Source of the DNA: a virus
Reading direction: 5' to 3' (one strand)
IMG/VR virus record: IMGVR_UViG_3300020202_000163
Location: 1 to 38,163 of that record
Length of the DNA: 38,163 nucleotides
Shown here: piece by piece, positions 28,892 through 36,716 of the stretch
Position numbering within the stretch: the stretch's first letter is position 1
Layout: every line of letters starts with the position of its first letter
The notes under the pieces: model-generated
Databases searched by the model: none
The model's input: the letters and a program-made list of their open reading frames with translations, nothing else
Told to the model about the DNA's origin: nothing
Translations under genes and position numbers: made by a program

Positions 28892-29338
28892 ATGGCTGCA
28901 GACAGCGAAGGGTACAGAGCCGTCACGGTTCGGACGCGAGATAACAATCCGCACGAACGCGCCGACGATGTGGCCTTCAGGACGAGGATCATCAGGCGCG
29001 GCGCTGATGTTCTTCTGCAGTACGGCGCGATCGGTGTCATCTGCCTGTTTTTCATGGCGGTGTTCGGGTTTGGCTTCAAGTGGATGCACGACGCGGACGT
29101 CGCGCGCCAGGAGGAACAGTCAGAGCTGATCCAGCGGCAGGGGCGGGCGCTCGAAGAAGCGCGCGAAGAGAGCGCAGTGCTGACACAACAAGCGATCCGG
29201 GTCATCGAGAACAACACCCAGGCGATGACGGGCATGAAGGAAGAAATACGGGAGGTGCGAGAGGCCGTGGTGAATATGGGCCAACGCATTACTCGAATCG
29301 AGACGGGGAAACCGAGAGCGGAGTTCGTCGAACCGTGA
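28892..29338 (+). CDS. Membrane coiled-coil protein, holin-like candidate
   Basis: This 148-residue protein starts at ATG 28892 with GCGGAG upstream. It has a basic N-terminal part, one membrane segment (LLQYGAIGVICLFFMAVFGFGF, about residues 41-62) and a long coiled coil (EEQSELIQRQGRALEEAREE to the end). It opens a cluster with a lipoprotein after the head genes, where lysis genes are common. A holin or spanin-type role is plausible but not shown, since no endolysin is recognisable nearby. Confidence 0.7.
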   Translation: MAADSEGYRAVTVRTRDNNPHERADDVAFRTRIIRRGADVLLQYGAIGVICLFFMAVFGFGFKWMHDADVARQEEQSELIQRQGRALEEAREESAVLTQQAIRVIENNTQAMTGMKEEIREVREAVVNMGQRITRIETGKPRAEFVEP

Positions 29339-29511
29339 GCAAGCGCAAGGAGATCACGCAGAAGGAAATCGCGAGCTATCAGCTCGCTCTGCGTTGCTTG
29401 CGCTGGGTGAAGCTGAGGACCGGCGGCGTTGTGAAGTTCAACTCTGCCGACGTCCACGGGCTCGCGAAAGAGATCCGCGCGTATCGGAACGAAGAAAGGA
29501 AAGTGAACTGA
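29335..29511 (+). CDS. Small basic protein in lysis-like cluster
   Basis: This is a 58-residue protein starting at GTG 29335, overlapping the previous stop (GTGA). It is basic and helical (KEITQKEIASYQLALRCLRW, then GLAKEIRAYRNEERK). Its TGA shares one base with the next ATG. No family is recognised. Confidence 0.6.
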   Translation: MSKRKEITQKEIASYQLALRCLRWVKLRTGGVVKFNSADVHGLAKEIRAYRNEERKVN

Positions 29512-30053
29512 TGAAAGCGTTCCTGAGTTGGTTCCTGATCCTCGCGTTTGCTCTATCCGCTGGTTGCAGCAAGCGGCCCCCGCAGGTCAACGAGGCCAAC
29601 GCGACGAAGAAAAAGGCGTTCATCGCGGCCTCTGAAGGCAAGAGCAAGATCATCGCTGCCGTGCTCGAGGGGCTGAAGAAAGCCGAGTACGACCGCATCG
29701 ACATGAAAATCGAAGTTGAGATGCAGAAGCAGCTCGCTCTCGTGCGCCAGAACGTCGGCGCCGACGGCAAGGTCAACGCCGACCAAGCTATCGCTGGCAT
29801 GCAGAAGTTGGTCGAATTCAGGGACAGCGAACGCGCCAAGCACCGCGCCGCTGTAGACGCAGCCATCGAGCGCGTGCGCGAGCTTGTGTCACAGACCGAT
29901 GACCAGCTCGCCATTGCCCTCGAGTTGGATGAACTGGTCGACAAGTTCGACAACGCAGGCATCGATATGAGTGGTGTGCGTAGCGCCGTCTCGCAGATCC
30001 TCGACGTTTGGAAGAAACAATCGACCAAGGCAGAAGTCGTTCCGCTGAAGTGA
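29511..30053 (+). CDS. Phage lipoprotein, possible spanin component
   Basis: This 180-residue protein starts at ATG 29511. It has a lipoprotein signal: AFLSWFLILAFALSAGCS, with Cys19 as the lipidation site. The mature part is a long helical coiled coil (KKAEYDRIDMKIEVEMQKQL; AAIERVRELVSQTDDQLAIALE). A lipoprotein with a coiled coil beside a membrane coiled-coil protein (28892) could form a complex across the periplasm, as spanins do, but the length and order are unusual, so this is only an inference. Confidence 0.7.
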   Translation: MKAFLSWFLILAFALSAGCSKRPPQVNEANATKKKAFIAASEGKSKIIAAVLEGLKKAEYDRIDMKIEVEMQKQLALVRQNVGADGKVNADQAIAGMQKLVEFRDSERAKHRAAVDAAIERVRELVSQTDDQLAIALELDELVDKFDNAGIDMSGVRSAVSQILDVWKKQSTKAEVVPLK

Positions 30054-30083
30054 TAACGCGCTAACCGCGCGGGGGAGAAAGCT

Positions 30084-30329
30084 ATGTCGGGCCCAAACGC
30101 TGAGAACCCGTTCGACGTCAACCCGACGCCGATCGACTTTTCGCCAACCGTCACGACGGCGCAGCTCGACGCGCTGCAGCAGGCGATCACGGCCGGGAGC
30201 GTAAAGCCTGAGGACGCGGAGAAGGCGAAGGCCGCGATCGAGAAGGCGATCCAGGAAAAGAAATCGGCGAGTGAGATCCTGTCGACGGTTGTCGGGATCG
30301 TTAAGGGTGTCGCTGGCATCTTGAAGTAA
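30084..30329 (+). CDS. Small late protein, unknown
   Basis: This is an 81-residue protein from ATG 30084 with GGGGGAG 6 bases upstream. A Pro-rich N-terminus is followed by helices (DAEKAKAAIEKAIQEKK), and it ends in a hydrophobic, amphipathic tail (LSTVVGIVKGVAGILK). The tail could touch a membrane. Unknown. Confidence 0.65.
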   Translation: MSGPNAENPFDVNPTPIDFSPTVTTAQLDALQQAITAGSVKPEDAEKAKAAIEKAIQEKKSASEILSTVVGIVKGVAGILK

Positions 30330-30334
30330 CGGCC

Positions 30335-30499
30335 GTGTCGCGCTTCGGACTCACACGAGAGCCGAAGTATTGCACTGCCTGTCACGACACGACGACGATG
30401 GAGAAGAAGGCAGGCGAGCGGAAATGGAAGTGCTTGCGGTGCGGCGCGGAGCTGAAGGAAACGGAGGCTAAGGACAAAGGACGTGAGCCGCTTCGATGA
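30335..30499 (+). CDS. 54-residue zinc-ribbon mini-protein
   Basis: GTG 30335 begins a frame to TGA 30497-30499. It has CTAC and CLRC pairs about 20 residues apart, the layout of a small zinc ribbon, in a Lys/Glu-rich chain. It fills the gap between two genes and overlaps the next start by 17 bp. Confidence 0.55.
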   Translation: MSRFGLTREPKYCTACHDTTTMEKKAGERKWKCLRCGAELKETEAKDKGREPLR

Positions 30500-30854
30500 C
30501 AACATGGGTTCGACGGTGCCGTGCTTCCTGGCTGACTTCGGGGACACGATCACGTATCAACCCGAGTCGAACGCAGCGAACAATAAGAGCATCGTGGCGA
30601 TCCCGGCAGACGGCGAGCCTGAGCCGTTCCCGGAGGCGAGCGACACCCTCGAGTACCGCGAGTGTGAGATCCTGATCTCCGCTCGCAACAACACCGAGGG
30701 GCACGTGACGCCGAAGATTGCAGGCTTTGCAGGGCAGACGCCGGACAAGGTCATCGGGTACCGAGGGCTTGACTGGTTTGTGGTGAACATCATTCAGACG
30801 GACGACGCCGGAGTGCACCGTCTCGTGCTTCGAGATAAGTGCATCCCAGCGTAA
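30483..30854 (+). CDS. Neck/head-tail joining protein candidate
   Basis: This is a 123-residue protein from GTG 30483. It is beta-rich (VPCFLADFGDTITYQPES; YRECEILISARNNTEG; GLDWFVVNIIQTDDAGVHRL). The pattern of a small beta barrel carrying FGDTITY-like and DWFVV-like strands is common among tail-attachment proteins of siphoviruses and podoviruses. Placement after the head genes and before the tail genes agrees. The exact family is not certain. Confidence 0.6.
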   Translation: MSRFDDNMGSTVPCFLADFGDTITYQPESNAANNKSIVAIPADGEPEPFPEASDTLEYRECEILISARNNTEGHVTPKIAGFAGQTPDKVIGYRGLDWFVVNIIQTDDAGVHRLVLRDKCIPA

Positions 30855-30871
30855 GCGGCGAGGGCTGAAAC

Positions 30872-31285
30872 ATGGCATGGGCAACGGCAGCAGATAGCGG
30901 TTTCCGCATCACGGGTTTCACGTTCGACCCGAGCGGCACGCCTGTGACCATTCTCGGGCGCATCCGCGCTTTCGTGCAGAAGATCATCGACCGCGAGGTC
31001 CTGCAGTACGACGGCGACAACTTTCCGAGCGCGCGACCTGTGGACAGCAAGGACGCGCGCGCCGTTCTGGCGTTCGCTGCGATGGAGCAATTCATCAGCG
31101 AGACCGTGGCAGCGAAGAACCTCAAGATCGATTTCACCGCGGCCGACGGCGGCGCCGGCAGCATCACGATCGGCAAGATGCTCCCCGGCAGCGTGGATTT
31201 CACCATGCAGCGCCGTATGGGCGGCTTCATGGCAGAGCAGACCTTCGAGCTCGAAGGCGATTTGACGTTGACCGTTAGCATCTGA
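30872..31285 (+). CDS. Virion structural protein candidate, unknown
   Basis: This is a 137-residue protein with CGAGGG upstream of ATG 30872. The first half has mixed strands and helices (VTILGRIRAFVQKIIDREVL); the last part has regular strands (SVDFTMQRRMGGFMAEQTF, ELEGDLTLTVSI). This could be a small tail or neck component. No family is recognised. Confidence 0.6.
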   Translation: MAWATAADSGFRITGFTFDPSGTPVTILGRIRAFVQKIIDREVLQYDGDNFPSARPVDSKDARAVLAFAAMEQFISETVAAKNLKIDFTAADGGAGSITIGKMLPGSVDFTMQRRMGGFMAEQTFELEGDLTLTVSI

Positions 31286-31293
31286 GGTGCGCG

Positions 31294-31785
31294 ATGAGCG
31301 AGAAAAAAGTCGAGAAGCTGCCGGAGTCCGAGAAGGATTTCGTGCCGCCGGACTTCTCAAAGCTGCTGGTACCGGGCGACGAAATCCCCGCTGAGCTGCC
31401 GTTCGGCAAGGCTCAGGGCACCGGCAATGCGCTGGGCGTCATCTATCTGCGCGAGAAGCCACATCCAGACGCGCGGTTCTCCAAGGACACGAACCTTCGC
31501 ACGGCTCTACGATACCTGAAAGGCCAGTCGCAGAAGTGGCTGGCGATGAATCCGGGCTTGCGCGGCCGCAGCTCGATCGACTGTTTCCGCATCATGGAGC
31601 TACCGCATAACGCAAAGGCGGTGGAGGACATCCGGCGAGTCTGCAAGGAAACAGGCCAGTCGCTCGCGTGGACCTTCCACACGTGCGACCTGGTTATCGA
31701 CGGCGAACAGCCGGAGCACATTCGGCGCTGGTGGATTGTCCCAGCGCCAGGGGTGGAGGGCGTGTGGTGTATCTTCTACGTCTAA
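31294..31785 (+). CDS. Late protein, unknown
   Basis: This is a 163-residue protein from ATG 31294 with GAGG 6 bases upstream. A charged start leads into a soluble alpha/beta domain with several Cys and Trp residues (TFHTCDLVIDGEQPEHIRRW, then WIVPAPG). No motif is recognised. Its end overlaps the next gene by 19 bp. Confidence 0.65.
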   Translation: MSEKKVEKLPESEKDFVPPDFSKLLVPGDEIPAELPFGKAQGTGNALGVIYLREKPHPDARFSKDTNLRTALRYLKGQSQKWLAMNPGLRGRSSIDCFRIMELPHNAKAVEDIRRVCKETGQSLAWTFHTCDLVIDGEQPEHIRRWWIVPAPGVEGVWCIFYV

Positions 31786-32060
31786 TCCTCGCGGTGTTCT
31801 TGCTGCCGGTCTATGTGCTGGCGTTCATGGTCGGGATGCTGAGCAACGCCGTTCGTGGCGGTGCGAAAGATCATCCCGCGGACGCTTTGCCGGTCGAACA
31901 CGACACGATCAATCAGCCGGACCACGTCGTACACGCGCGCGTGATGCAGGCGCTCTATGAGCCGCAGAACACATTCACGCCGTCGAAGGAATCGCCCGAG
32001 GAGTGGGAGGCACGCAGGAAGGCAGAACGAGACAAGGCGCTCGCCGCTCTGCGCAACTGA
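31767..32060 (+). CDS. Small N-terminal membrane protein, unknown
   Basis: This is a 97-residue protein from GTG 31767, with GGAGGG 6 bases upstream; GTG 31764 is an alternative. One membrane segment opens the chain (LLRLILAVFLLPVYVLAFMV), and the remainder is hydrophilic with a Glu/Lys/Arg-rich helix at the end. It could be part of the tail-tip or entry apparatus, or of lysis. Confidence 0.6.
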   Translation: MYLLRLILAVFLLPVYVLAFMVGMLSNAVRGGAKDHPADALPVEHDTINQPDHVVHARVMQALYEPQNTFTPSKESPEEWEARRKAERDKALAALRN

Positions 32061-32072
32061 TCGAGGTAGTCA

Positions 32073-32504
32073 ATGGCCGGAGACATCGTCATCACGCCTT
32101 CGGGCGGCGCCGCGGTGACGTTCGGAGCGGCCACTGCGGGCTTCTATCGCACCGTCGGGCGTTACTGGGGACTCGGGATCATCCAAGACCCGGAGTACGC
32201 GCTCGAATACGTGCCCGCGCCGGGCGTGGCCGGCTGCGCGATTCGGCGGCATGGCTGGCGGCGTCGGCAGTTCGACATGTTGCTCGTTGAGTACGTGAAC
32301 ACGACGGCTCAGCTCGTCGCGAACATGTACAACAACGACGTGGCTGCACTAAAGAACGTGAAGACTCAGATCGTCATGCCGGACGACGCGACTTACGCAA
32401 GTTGCGAGATCCTGAGGATGGTGAAGGAAAGCTATCCGAAAAACAACGGCGTCACGTTTCGGATGCGTGTGCGCATCATCGCGAGGCAGGTGCGGCTGAC
32501 ATGA
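32073..32504 (+). CDS. Tail-region protein, unknown
   Basis: This is a 143-residue protein from ATG 32073 with GAGG 6 bases upstream. It is beta-rich and basic (GVAGCAIRRHGWRRRQFDML; VRIIARQVRLT). The middle (VEYVNTTAQLVANMYNNDVA) is helical. Position suggests a minor tail or neck protein. Its stop overlaps the next ATG (ATGA). Confidence 0.6.
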   Translation: MAGDIVITPSGGAAVTFGAATAGFYRTVGRYWGLGIIQDPEYALEYVPAPGVAGCAIRRHGWRRRQFDMLLVEYVNTTAQLVANMYNNDVAALKNVKTQIVMPDDATYASCEILRMVKESYPKNNGVTFRMRVRIIARQVRLT

Positions 32505-33907
32505 AGCGCGGTCTGGTTGACCTCATCAAGAGCATCGTCCGGCAGGTCATCAAGTCGGAGATGCCGAAGGCTGCGCAGCAGGCCGCCCAGGACGCGGGCG
32601 TGCCGCAGGTCGCGCCGTCGGTGGATGAAGGCACGCGCGCCGAGGCGGTGCGAAACCTCAACGCGAAGTATTCTGGCGTCTCCCAGGCGCACCAGAAGAA
32701 GATTTCGAGCATCACGAAGAACTGGGCCAAGCGCATCATCAACATGGGCCCGCGCGTTCCACCAGCGGTGCAGCAGGCCGCTCTGGAGGCAATGTCCGGC
32801 GTCGGCAACGACAAAGACCACCTCGAGGTGTTTCGCGCGTACGAGAACGTCAGTCGCTCAGGAGCGACCGGGGCCAAGGCTGCCATGCGTCCTGTCCGGG
32901 CGATGGTCGGAGCAGGCGCTCGAGCAGCAACGCTGATGAACACAATCGCGCAGGGGGGAGTAGGCGCGGCGTTCGCAGGTGGCGAGCTGTTCAATCTCGG
33001 GACGCGCGAGCTTGCCAACATCAGCAACCGGAAAACGTTCCAGGGCCAAGCGTGGCAGGCCATGTCCTCAATGCTTTGGGAGGACCCCGCACAGGGCAGC
33101 CGGATAGCCAAGAGCATCAGTCGCTTCGCGAAGAAAATGGGTGTGCTGGGCGATGCTGCGGCGCTGGGCTACTCGATCGGCGGCACGGCGGGAGCCCCCA
33201 TCGGCAACTGGTTCGCAGACATCTCCCAACTCAATCGGGCGGCCGCTGAGGGCGACGCGTTCGACGTCGCGCGACGCTCCAAGATCGACAATGCGCGCGC
33301 CATCGCGGAAGCAACGCGTATTCGCGCAGAGGAAGACCTCGAAGGCGGCTGGTGGATCAGAAAGTACCGCCGCGGCATGAACGACAACACGGATTTCGAG
33401 GGCAAGGTCAAGGAGCGGTTGCAGGCTCGCGAGGCGCAGATCGTCCGGGCGCGGAACCTTGCGGCAGATCTCGGCATCGACGTTGCCGCGGTGCTCGCCA
33501 AAAAAGCCGCGAGTCTCGGCAAAACGATGTCGGAGCTTACGGAGCGCGAGCGCACCAACGCGATTGACGACGCGACGCAGAACATCCTCGACGTTAACAA
33601 TCGGCTCAAGGATCCACGCATCGAGAACCGCCTCGCGTTGCAGAGTCCAGCCGAGAAGGCGATGGACGTCGCGAAGACTGAAGCGCAGATGAACGCGAAG
33701 CGGGCACGCATCGCAGGCGAGCTGATCAACGACGACTTGAACGACAAGGAGCGCCGCCGTGAGGAAGCACGCCTCGAAGGTGAAAAGACCATGACGCGCC
33801 TGTTCGACACGCCTGAGAAGTGGGCGGCGCTTAGGCGCGAGCTGCGCAAGGCGAGCACGGAGTATGACGCGTGGAAGTCGCGTCATCAGCAGGTGGAGCT
33901 TGACTGA
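32501..33907 (+). CDS. Helical virion protein, tape-measure or ejection candidate
   Basis: This 468-residue protein is almost entirely helical. Residues about 140-265 are Ala/Gly-rich with hydrophobic stretches (AMVGAGARAATLMNTIAQGG, VGAAFAGGELFNL; LGDAAALGYSIGGTAGAP), and both ends are charged coiled coils. This profile fits a tape-measure protein or an internal virion protein that crosses the host membrane during DNA ejection. It is short for a tape measure; a few hundred residues would match a very short tail. No enzymatic motif is seen. The start is coupled to the previous stop. Confidence 0.6.
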   Translation: MKRGLVDLIKSIVRQVIKSEMPKAAQQAAQDAGVPQVAPSVDEGTRAEAVRNLNAKYSGVSQAHQKKISSITKNWAKRIINMGPRVPPAVQQAALEAMSGVGNDKDHLEVFRAYENVSRSGATGAKAAMRPVRAMVGAGARAATLMNTIAQGGVGAAFAGGELFNLGTRELANISNRKTFQGQAWQAMSSMLWEDPAQGSRIAKSISRFAKKMGVLGDAAALGYSIGGTAGAPIGNWFADISQLNRAAAEGDAFDVARRSKIDNARAIAEATRIRAEEDLEGGWWIRKYRRGMNDNTDFEGKVKERLQAREAQIVRARNLAADLGIDVAAVLAKKAASLGKTMSELTERERTNAIDDATQNILDVNNRLKDPRIENRLALQSPAEKAMDVAKTEAQMNAKRARIAGELINDDLNDKERRREEARLEGEKTMTRLFDTPEKWAALRRELRKASTEYDAWKSRHQQVELD

Positions 33908-36066
33908 TGATCACGAACTATGCAGCGACGGTCTACACGGACGCTCAGCTCATCGCCTATACGGGGTACACGTGGACTGACCCAGTCGCGTACACGAGTC
34001 AGAAGTCGAAGCGTGCGGACGCGAAATATTTCTTCTCTGAAACCACGTCGATGTTGATGAAGCTGCGCGACATCGCGATCACGAACGGCATGGGCATCCG
34101 GGTCCGTAACGTCAGCGGTGGCACGCTCGCGGCCGGGCCGGTGCGTGTGACCGGGTACAACTCAGCGAACGATCGATTCACGATCACGCTCGCGGACGCC
34201 GATGCCAACGCACCCGCGGACCTGCTGTTGCTCTCGAGCCTCGCGAACAACACGGACGGCATGGCGTATTTCGCGGGCGAGTTCGTGAGCGCGCTGGACA
34301 CGTCTGCAATTTCGATCGGGACTGAAGTTTTTCTTTCGGCAACGGGCACGATCACGACAACGGCTCCCACGGGCGGCGATCAGATTGTGCAGTCGCTCGG
34401 CTTTACCAAAAATCAGAGCGCGACGGGCACGATCAAGGGTTTCGTGCATCAGCCGAAGAAGTTCGGCGCGTCGTGGCTCCAGGCTGCGATGTCGATGTCG
34501 TGGACGGGTGACCACTCCTTCGGCGGTGCGATCGTCTGGAATGGCATCATCAGCCCGACGGCGCTCGCAGCGAACACAAACGACTGGGCACCCACAGGCT
34601 TCGCGACGGCGAACACGATTCGCATTTCAGCCAGCAGCGCGGTGGACCTCACCGGCATCGCGGGCGGCAGCAGCGGCCGAATCCTGACGATTCACAACGT
34701 CGGTGCGAACGCGATCACGCTGAAGGACGAAAGCGCCAGCAGCACGGCCGGGAACCGCTTCGCACTATCTGCGGATCTGACGCTCGGTGCCGATTCAATG
34801 ATCATGCTTCAGTACGACGCAACATCGTCGCGCTGGCGGTGTATCAGCGGTGCCAGCATGGACATAAACGGCCTGACTGCTGCTGATGTAGCGTTGAACG
34901 ACACCCTGCCGATCTACGATGTCAGCGCGACAGCCAACCGCAAGACGACAGTCGAGCGTCTGCAGGGGTGGTTTAATTCGACGTGCAACGGCCGTCTGAC
35001 GTTGACGAGTCAAACCCCAGTCACGACGTCAGACGTGAGCAATGCGACGACGATTTATTATTGTCCCTATGCCGGGCGAAAGATTGCGCTCAACGACGGC
35101 ACGCGCTGGGTGCTCCGTGAGTTCACAGAAATTGCAATTCCACTGGGGACGTTGACGAGCGGGAAGAACTACGACGTTTTTGCGTTCACATCGACCGCGG
35201 CTCCATCGTCCACAGACACCGGCACCGATGTGTTGACGTTCGGCTCAGCGACGGGCTGGTCAACAGGGGCGCAGGTTGTTCCGGATGCGACGGGCGGCGG
35301 GCTCACGGCAGGCACCACATATTTCTATAACGCTGCCAGTGCGACCACAGGGTCACTGCACACGACGCTGTCCGATGCGTTGTCGGGCGCAAGCAAAGTC
35401 AATCTCACTGCGAGCATCACGGCGAACCTGACAGCCGTGACTCTGGCGTTTTCTGCCGCGTGGACAAGCGATACAGCGCGAAGTGATGCTCTGGTCCTGA
35501 CCGATTGGGTGTTGACGAAGACAGGTACGTCAACGCATCGATACCTCGGCACATTCCGCACGACCAGCACGACCCAGACGCAGGATAAGCTCACGCAGCG
35601 GTTCCTTTGGAATTACTACAATCGCGTCAGCCGGCCAATGATGGGACGGCGCGTTGAGACTGGTGGAGCCACAAGCTCGACCTCTGTTGGCACGTCGTTC
35701 ACGTCGCTGGGCGCAGACTTCGAAATCGAATGCGTTCAGGGCTACGCAGAGGACGAGATTGCCCTCACAGCGTTCGCTGTGACCGCGCATGGAACCGCTG
35801 GCACCGGCAATGCCGTAGCTATCGCCAAGACGACCCAAGCGAACGCTATGGCGAAATCGCTCGCAACAACGCCGGTCAACAACTATCTGACCTCGCACGG
35901 GATCACATACACAGATCCGGCAGTCACAGGTTACGAAAAGTACCTTCTGTCGGCAGCGTTCGACGCGACGACCGGGACTGTGTACCTGGACTTTGGTGGA
36001 GGACATGGCGAGTCGGCTACGAACGACCCGCCGGGATCACTCATTCGAGGAATCTTGCGTGGTTAA
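33907..36066 (+). CDS. Tail fibre or receptor-binding protein candidate
   Basis: This 719-residue, Thr/Ser/Ala-rich protein begins at ATG 33907 (TGATG coupling). Repeated beta modules are seen: GIRVRNVSGGTLAAGPVRVT, then NTIRISASSAVDLTGIAGGS with LTIHNVGANAITLKDESAS, and later GRKIALNDGTRWVLREF with NYDVFAFTS. These segments recur in tail fibres and other extended virion proteins of many phages. The C-terminal part (about residues 560-719) looks like a separate domain. It probably contacts the host surface. It is the largest complete tail gene in the window. Confidence 0.7.
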   Translation: MITNYAATVYTDAQLIAYTGYTWTDPVAYTSQKSKRADAKYFFSETTSMLMKLRDIAITNGMGIRVRNVSGGTLAAGPVRVTGYNSANDRFTITLADADANAPADLLLLSSLANNTDGMAYFAGEFVSALDTSAISIGTEVFLSATGTITTTAPTGGDQIVQSLGFTKNQSATGTIKGFVHQPKKFGASWLQAAMSMSWTGDHSFGGAIVWNGIISPTALAANTNDWAPTGFATANTIRISASSAVDLTGIAGGSSGRILTIHNVGANAITLKDESASSTAGNRFALSADLTLGADSMIMLQYDATSSRWRCISGASMDINGLTAADVALNDTLPIYDVSATANRKTTVERLQGWFNSTCNGRLTLTSQTPVTTSDVSNATTIYYCPYAGRKIALNDGTRWVLREFTEIAIPLGTLTSGKNYDVFAFTSTAAPSSTDTGTDVLTFGSATGWSTGAQVVPDATGGGLTAGTTYFYNAASATTGSLHTTLSDALSGASKVNLTASITANLTAVTLAFSAAWTSDTARSDALVLTDWVLTKTGTSTHRYLGTFRTTSTTQTQDKLTQRFLWNYYNRVSRPMMGRRVETGGATSSTSVGTSFTSLGADFEIECVQGYAEDEIALTAFAVTAHGTAGTGNAVAIAKTTQANAMAKSLATTPVNNYLTSHGITYTDPAVTGYEKYLLSAAFDATTGTVYLDFGGGHGESATNDPPGSLIRGILRG

Positions 36067-36310
36067 CTTGAAGCTGGTGGCACAACACGCGGACGTCTAT
36101 CAGAGAGTCAGCGCCGTGTGTCCGATCGTTCGCATCGATTGGCGCGATCGAACTGCGGAGCGCATTGTTTACGCTGAGAATGCGACGGACGCGCAGAAGG
36201 CGGCCGCGGAGAAGGTCATTGCTGACTTCGACTGGACGAGCACAGGGCCTGATGTGCCGCCGTTGACCAGCGATGAGATCCTCAAGATTCGTGCATTGTT
36301 GAAACGTTAA
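36059..36310 (+). CDS. Small tail-region protein, unknown
   Basis: This is an 83-residue protein, GTG 36059 overlapping the previous gene by 8 bp; TTG 36068 is an alternative. It has a short beta part with CPIVRIDWRDRTAERIVYAE followed by helices (DAQKAAAEKVIADFDW). It is small and follows a fibre gene, so it may be a fibre-associated or assembly protein, by position only. Confidence 0.6.
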   Translation: MVNLKLVAQHADVYQRVSAVCPIVRIDWRDRTAERIVYAENATDAQKAAAEKVIADFDWTSTGPDVPPLTSDEILKIRALLKR

Positions 36311-36326
36311 ACCGAAAGGGAGACCG

Positions 36327-36716
36327 ATGAAGCTCACTCAGGATATGACCATCGCGGCCTGGAACGTTCTCTCGAGCGCCCAGGTGAACAAGCCGAAGCT
36401 GCTGAAGCAGCACCGCCGGTTGTTCCAGGCGCTCAAGGAAGGCTGCTGTAAGCTCATCCCCGCACAGCCTGAGCAGCGCGACGCCGAGGGCAACGTCACG
36501 AAGCCGGGCGTCCCTGAAGGCTGGGAGCGCAACGCGGGCGAGTTCTCACCCGAGCCCGACGATCTCAAGTTCTTCCAGCAGCTCTATACCCAGGCCGTCG
36601 AGCGCGGAATTCCGGGGCACCTGGTCGAGGTCTGGGCGCAGCTCGGGGACGCGATCGAGGAGGCGCTTCAGACCGCGCCGAAGCGAGAGCAGGAGGTTCC
36701 CGCAGCGGCGAAATGA
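36327..36716 (+). CDS. Small tail-region protein, unknown
   Basis: This is a 129-residue soluble protein with AAAGGGAG before ATG 36327. It is helical and charged (WNVLSSAQVNKPKLLKQHRR; FFQQLYTQAVERGIPGHLVE), with a Lys/Glu/Pro/Ala-rich tail. No family is recognised. The next gene starts inside its stop codon (ATGA). Confidence 0.6.
   Translation: MKLTQDMTIAAWNVLSSAQVNKPKLLKQHRRLFQALKEGCCKLIPAQPEQRDAEGNVTKPGVPEGWERNAGEFSPEPDDLKFFQQLYTQAVERGIPGHLVEVWAQLGDAIEEALQTAPKREQEVPAAAK

Noticed and set aside
29511-30053. Firm call of a two-component spanin
   Set aside because: Lipoprotein and membrane coiled-coil genes are adjacent, but lengths and order do not match known Rz/Rz1 pairs, so it was left as a possibility.
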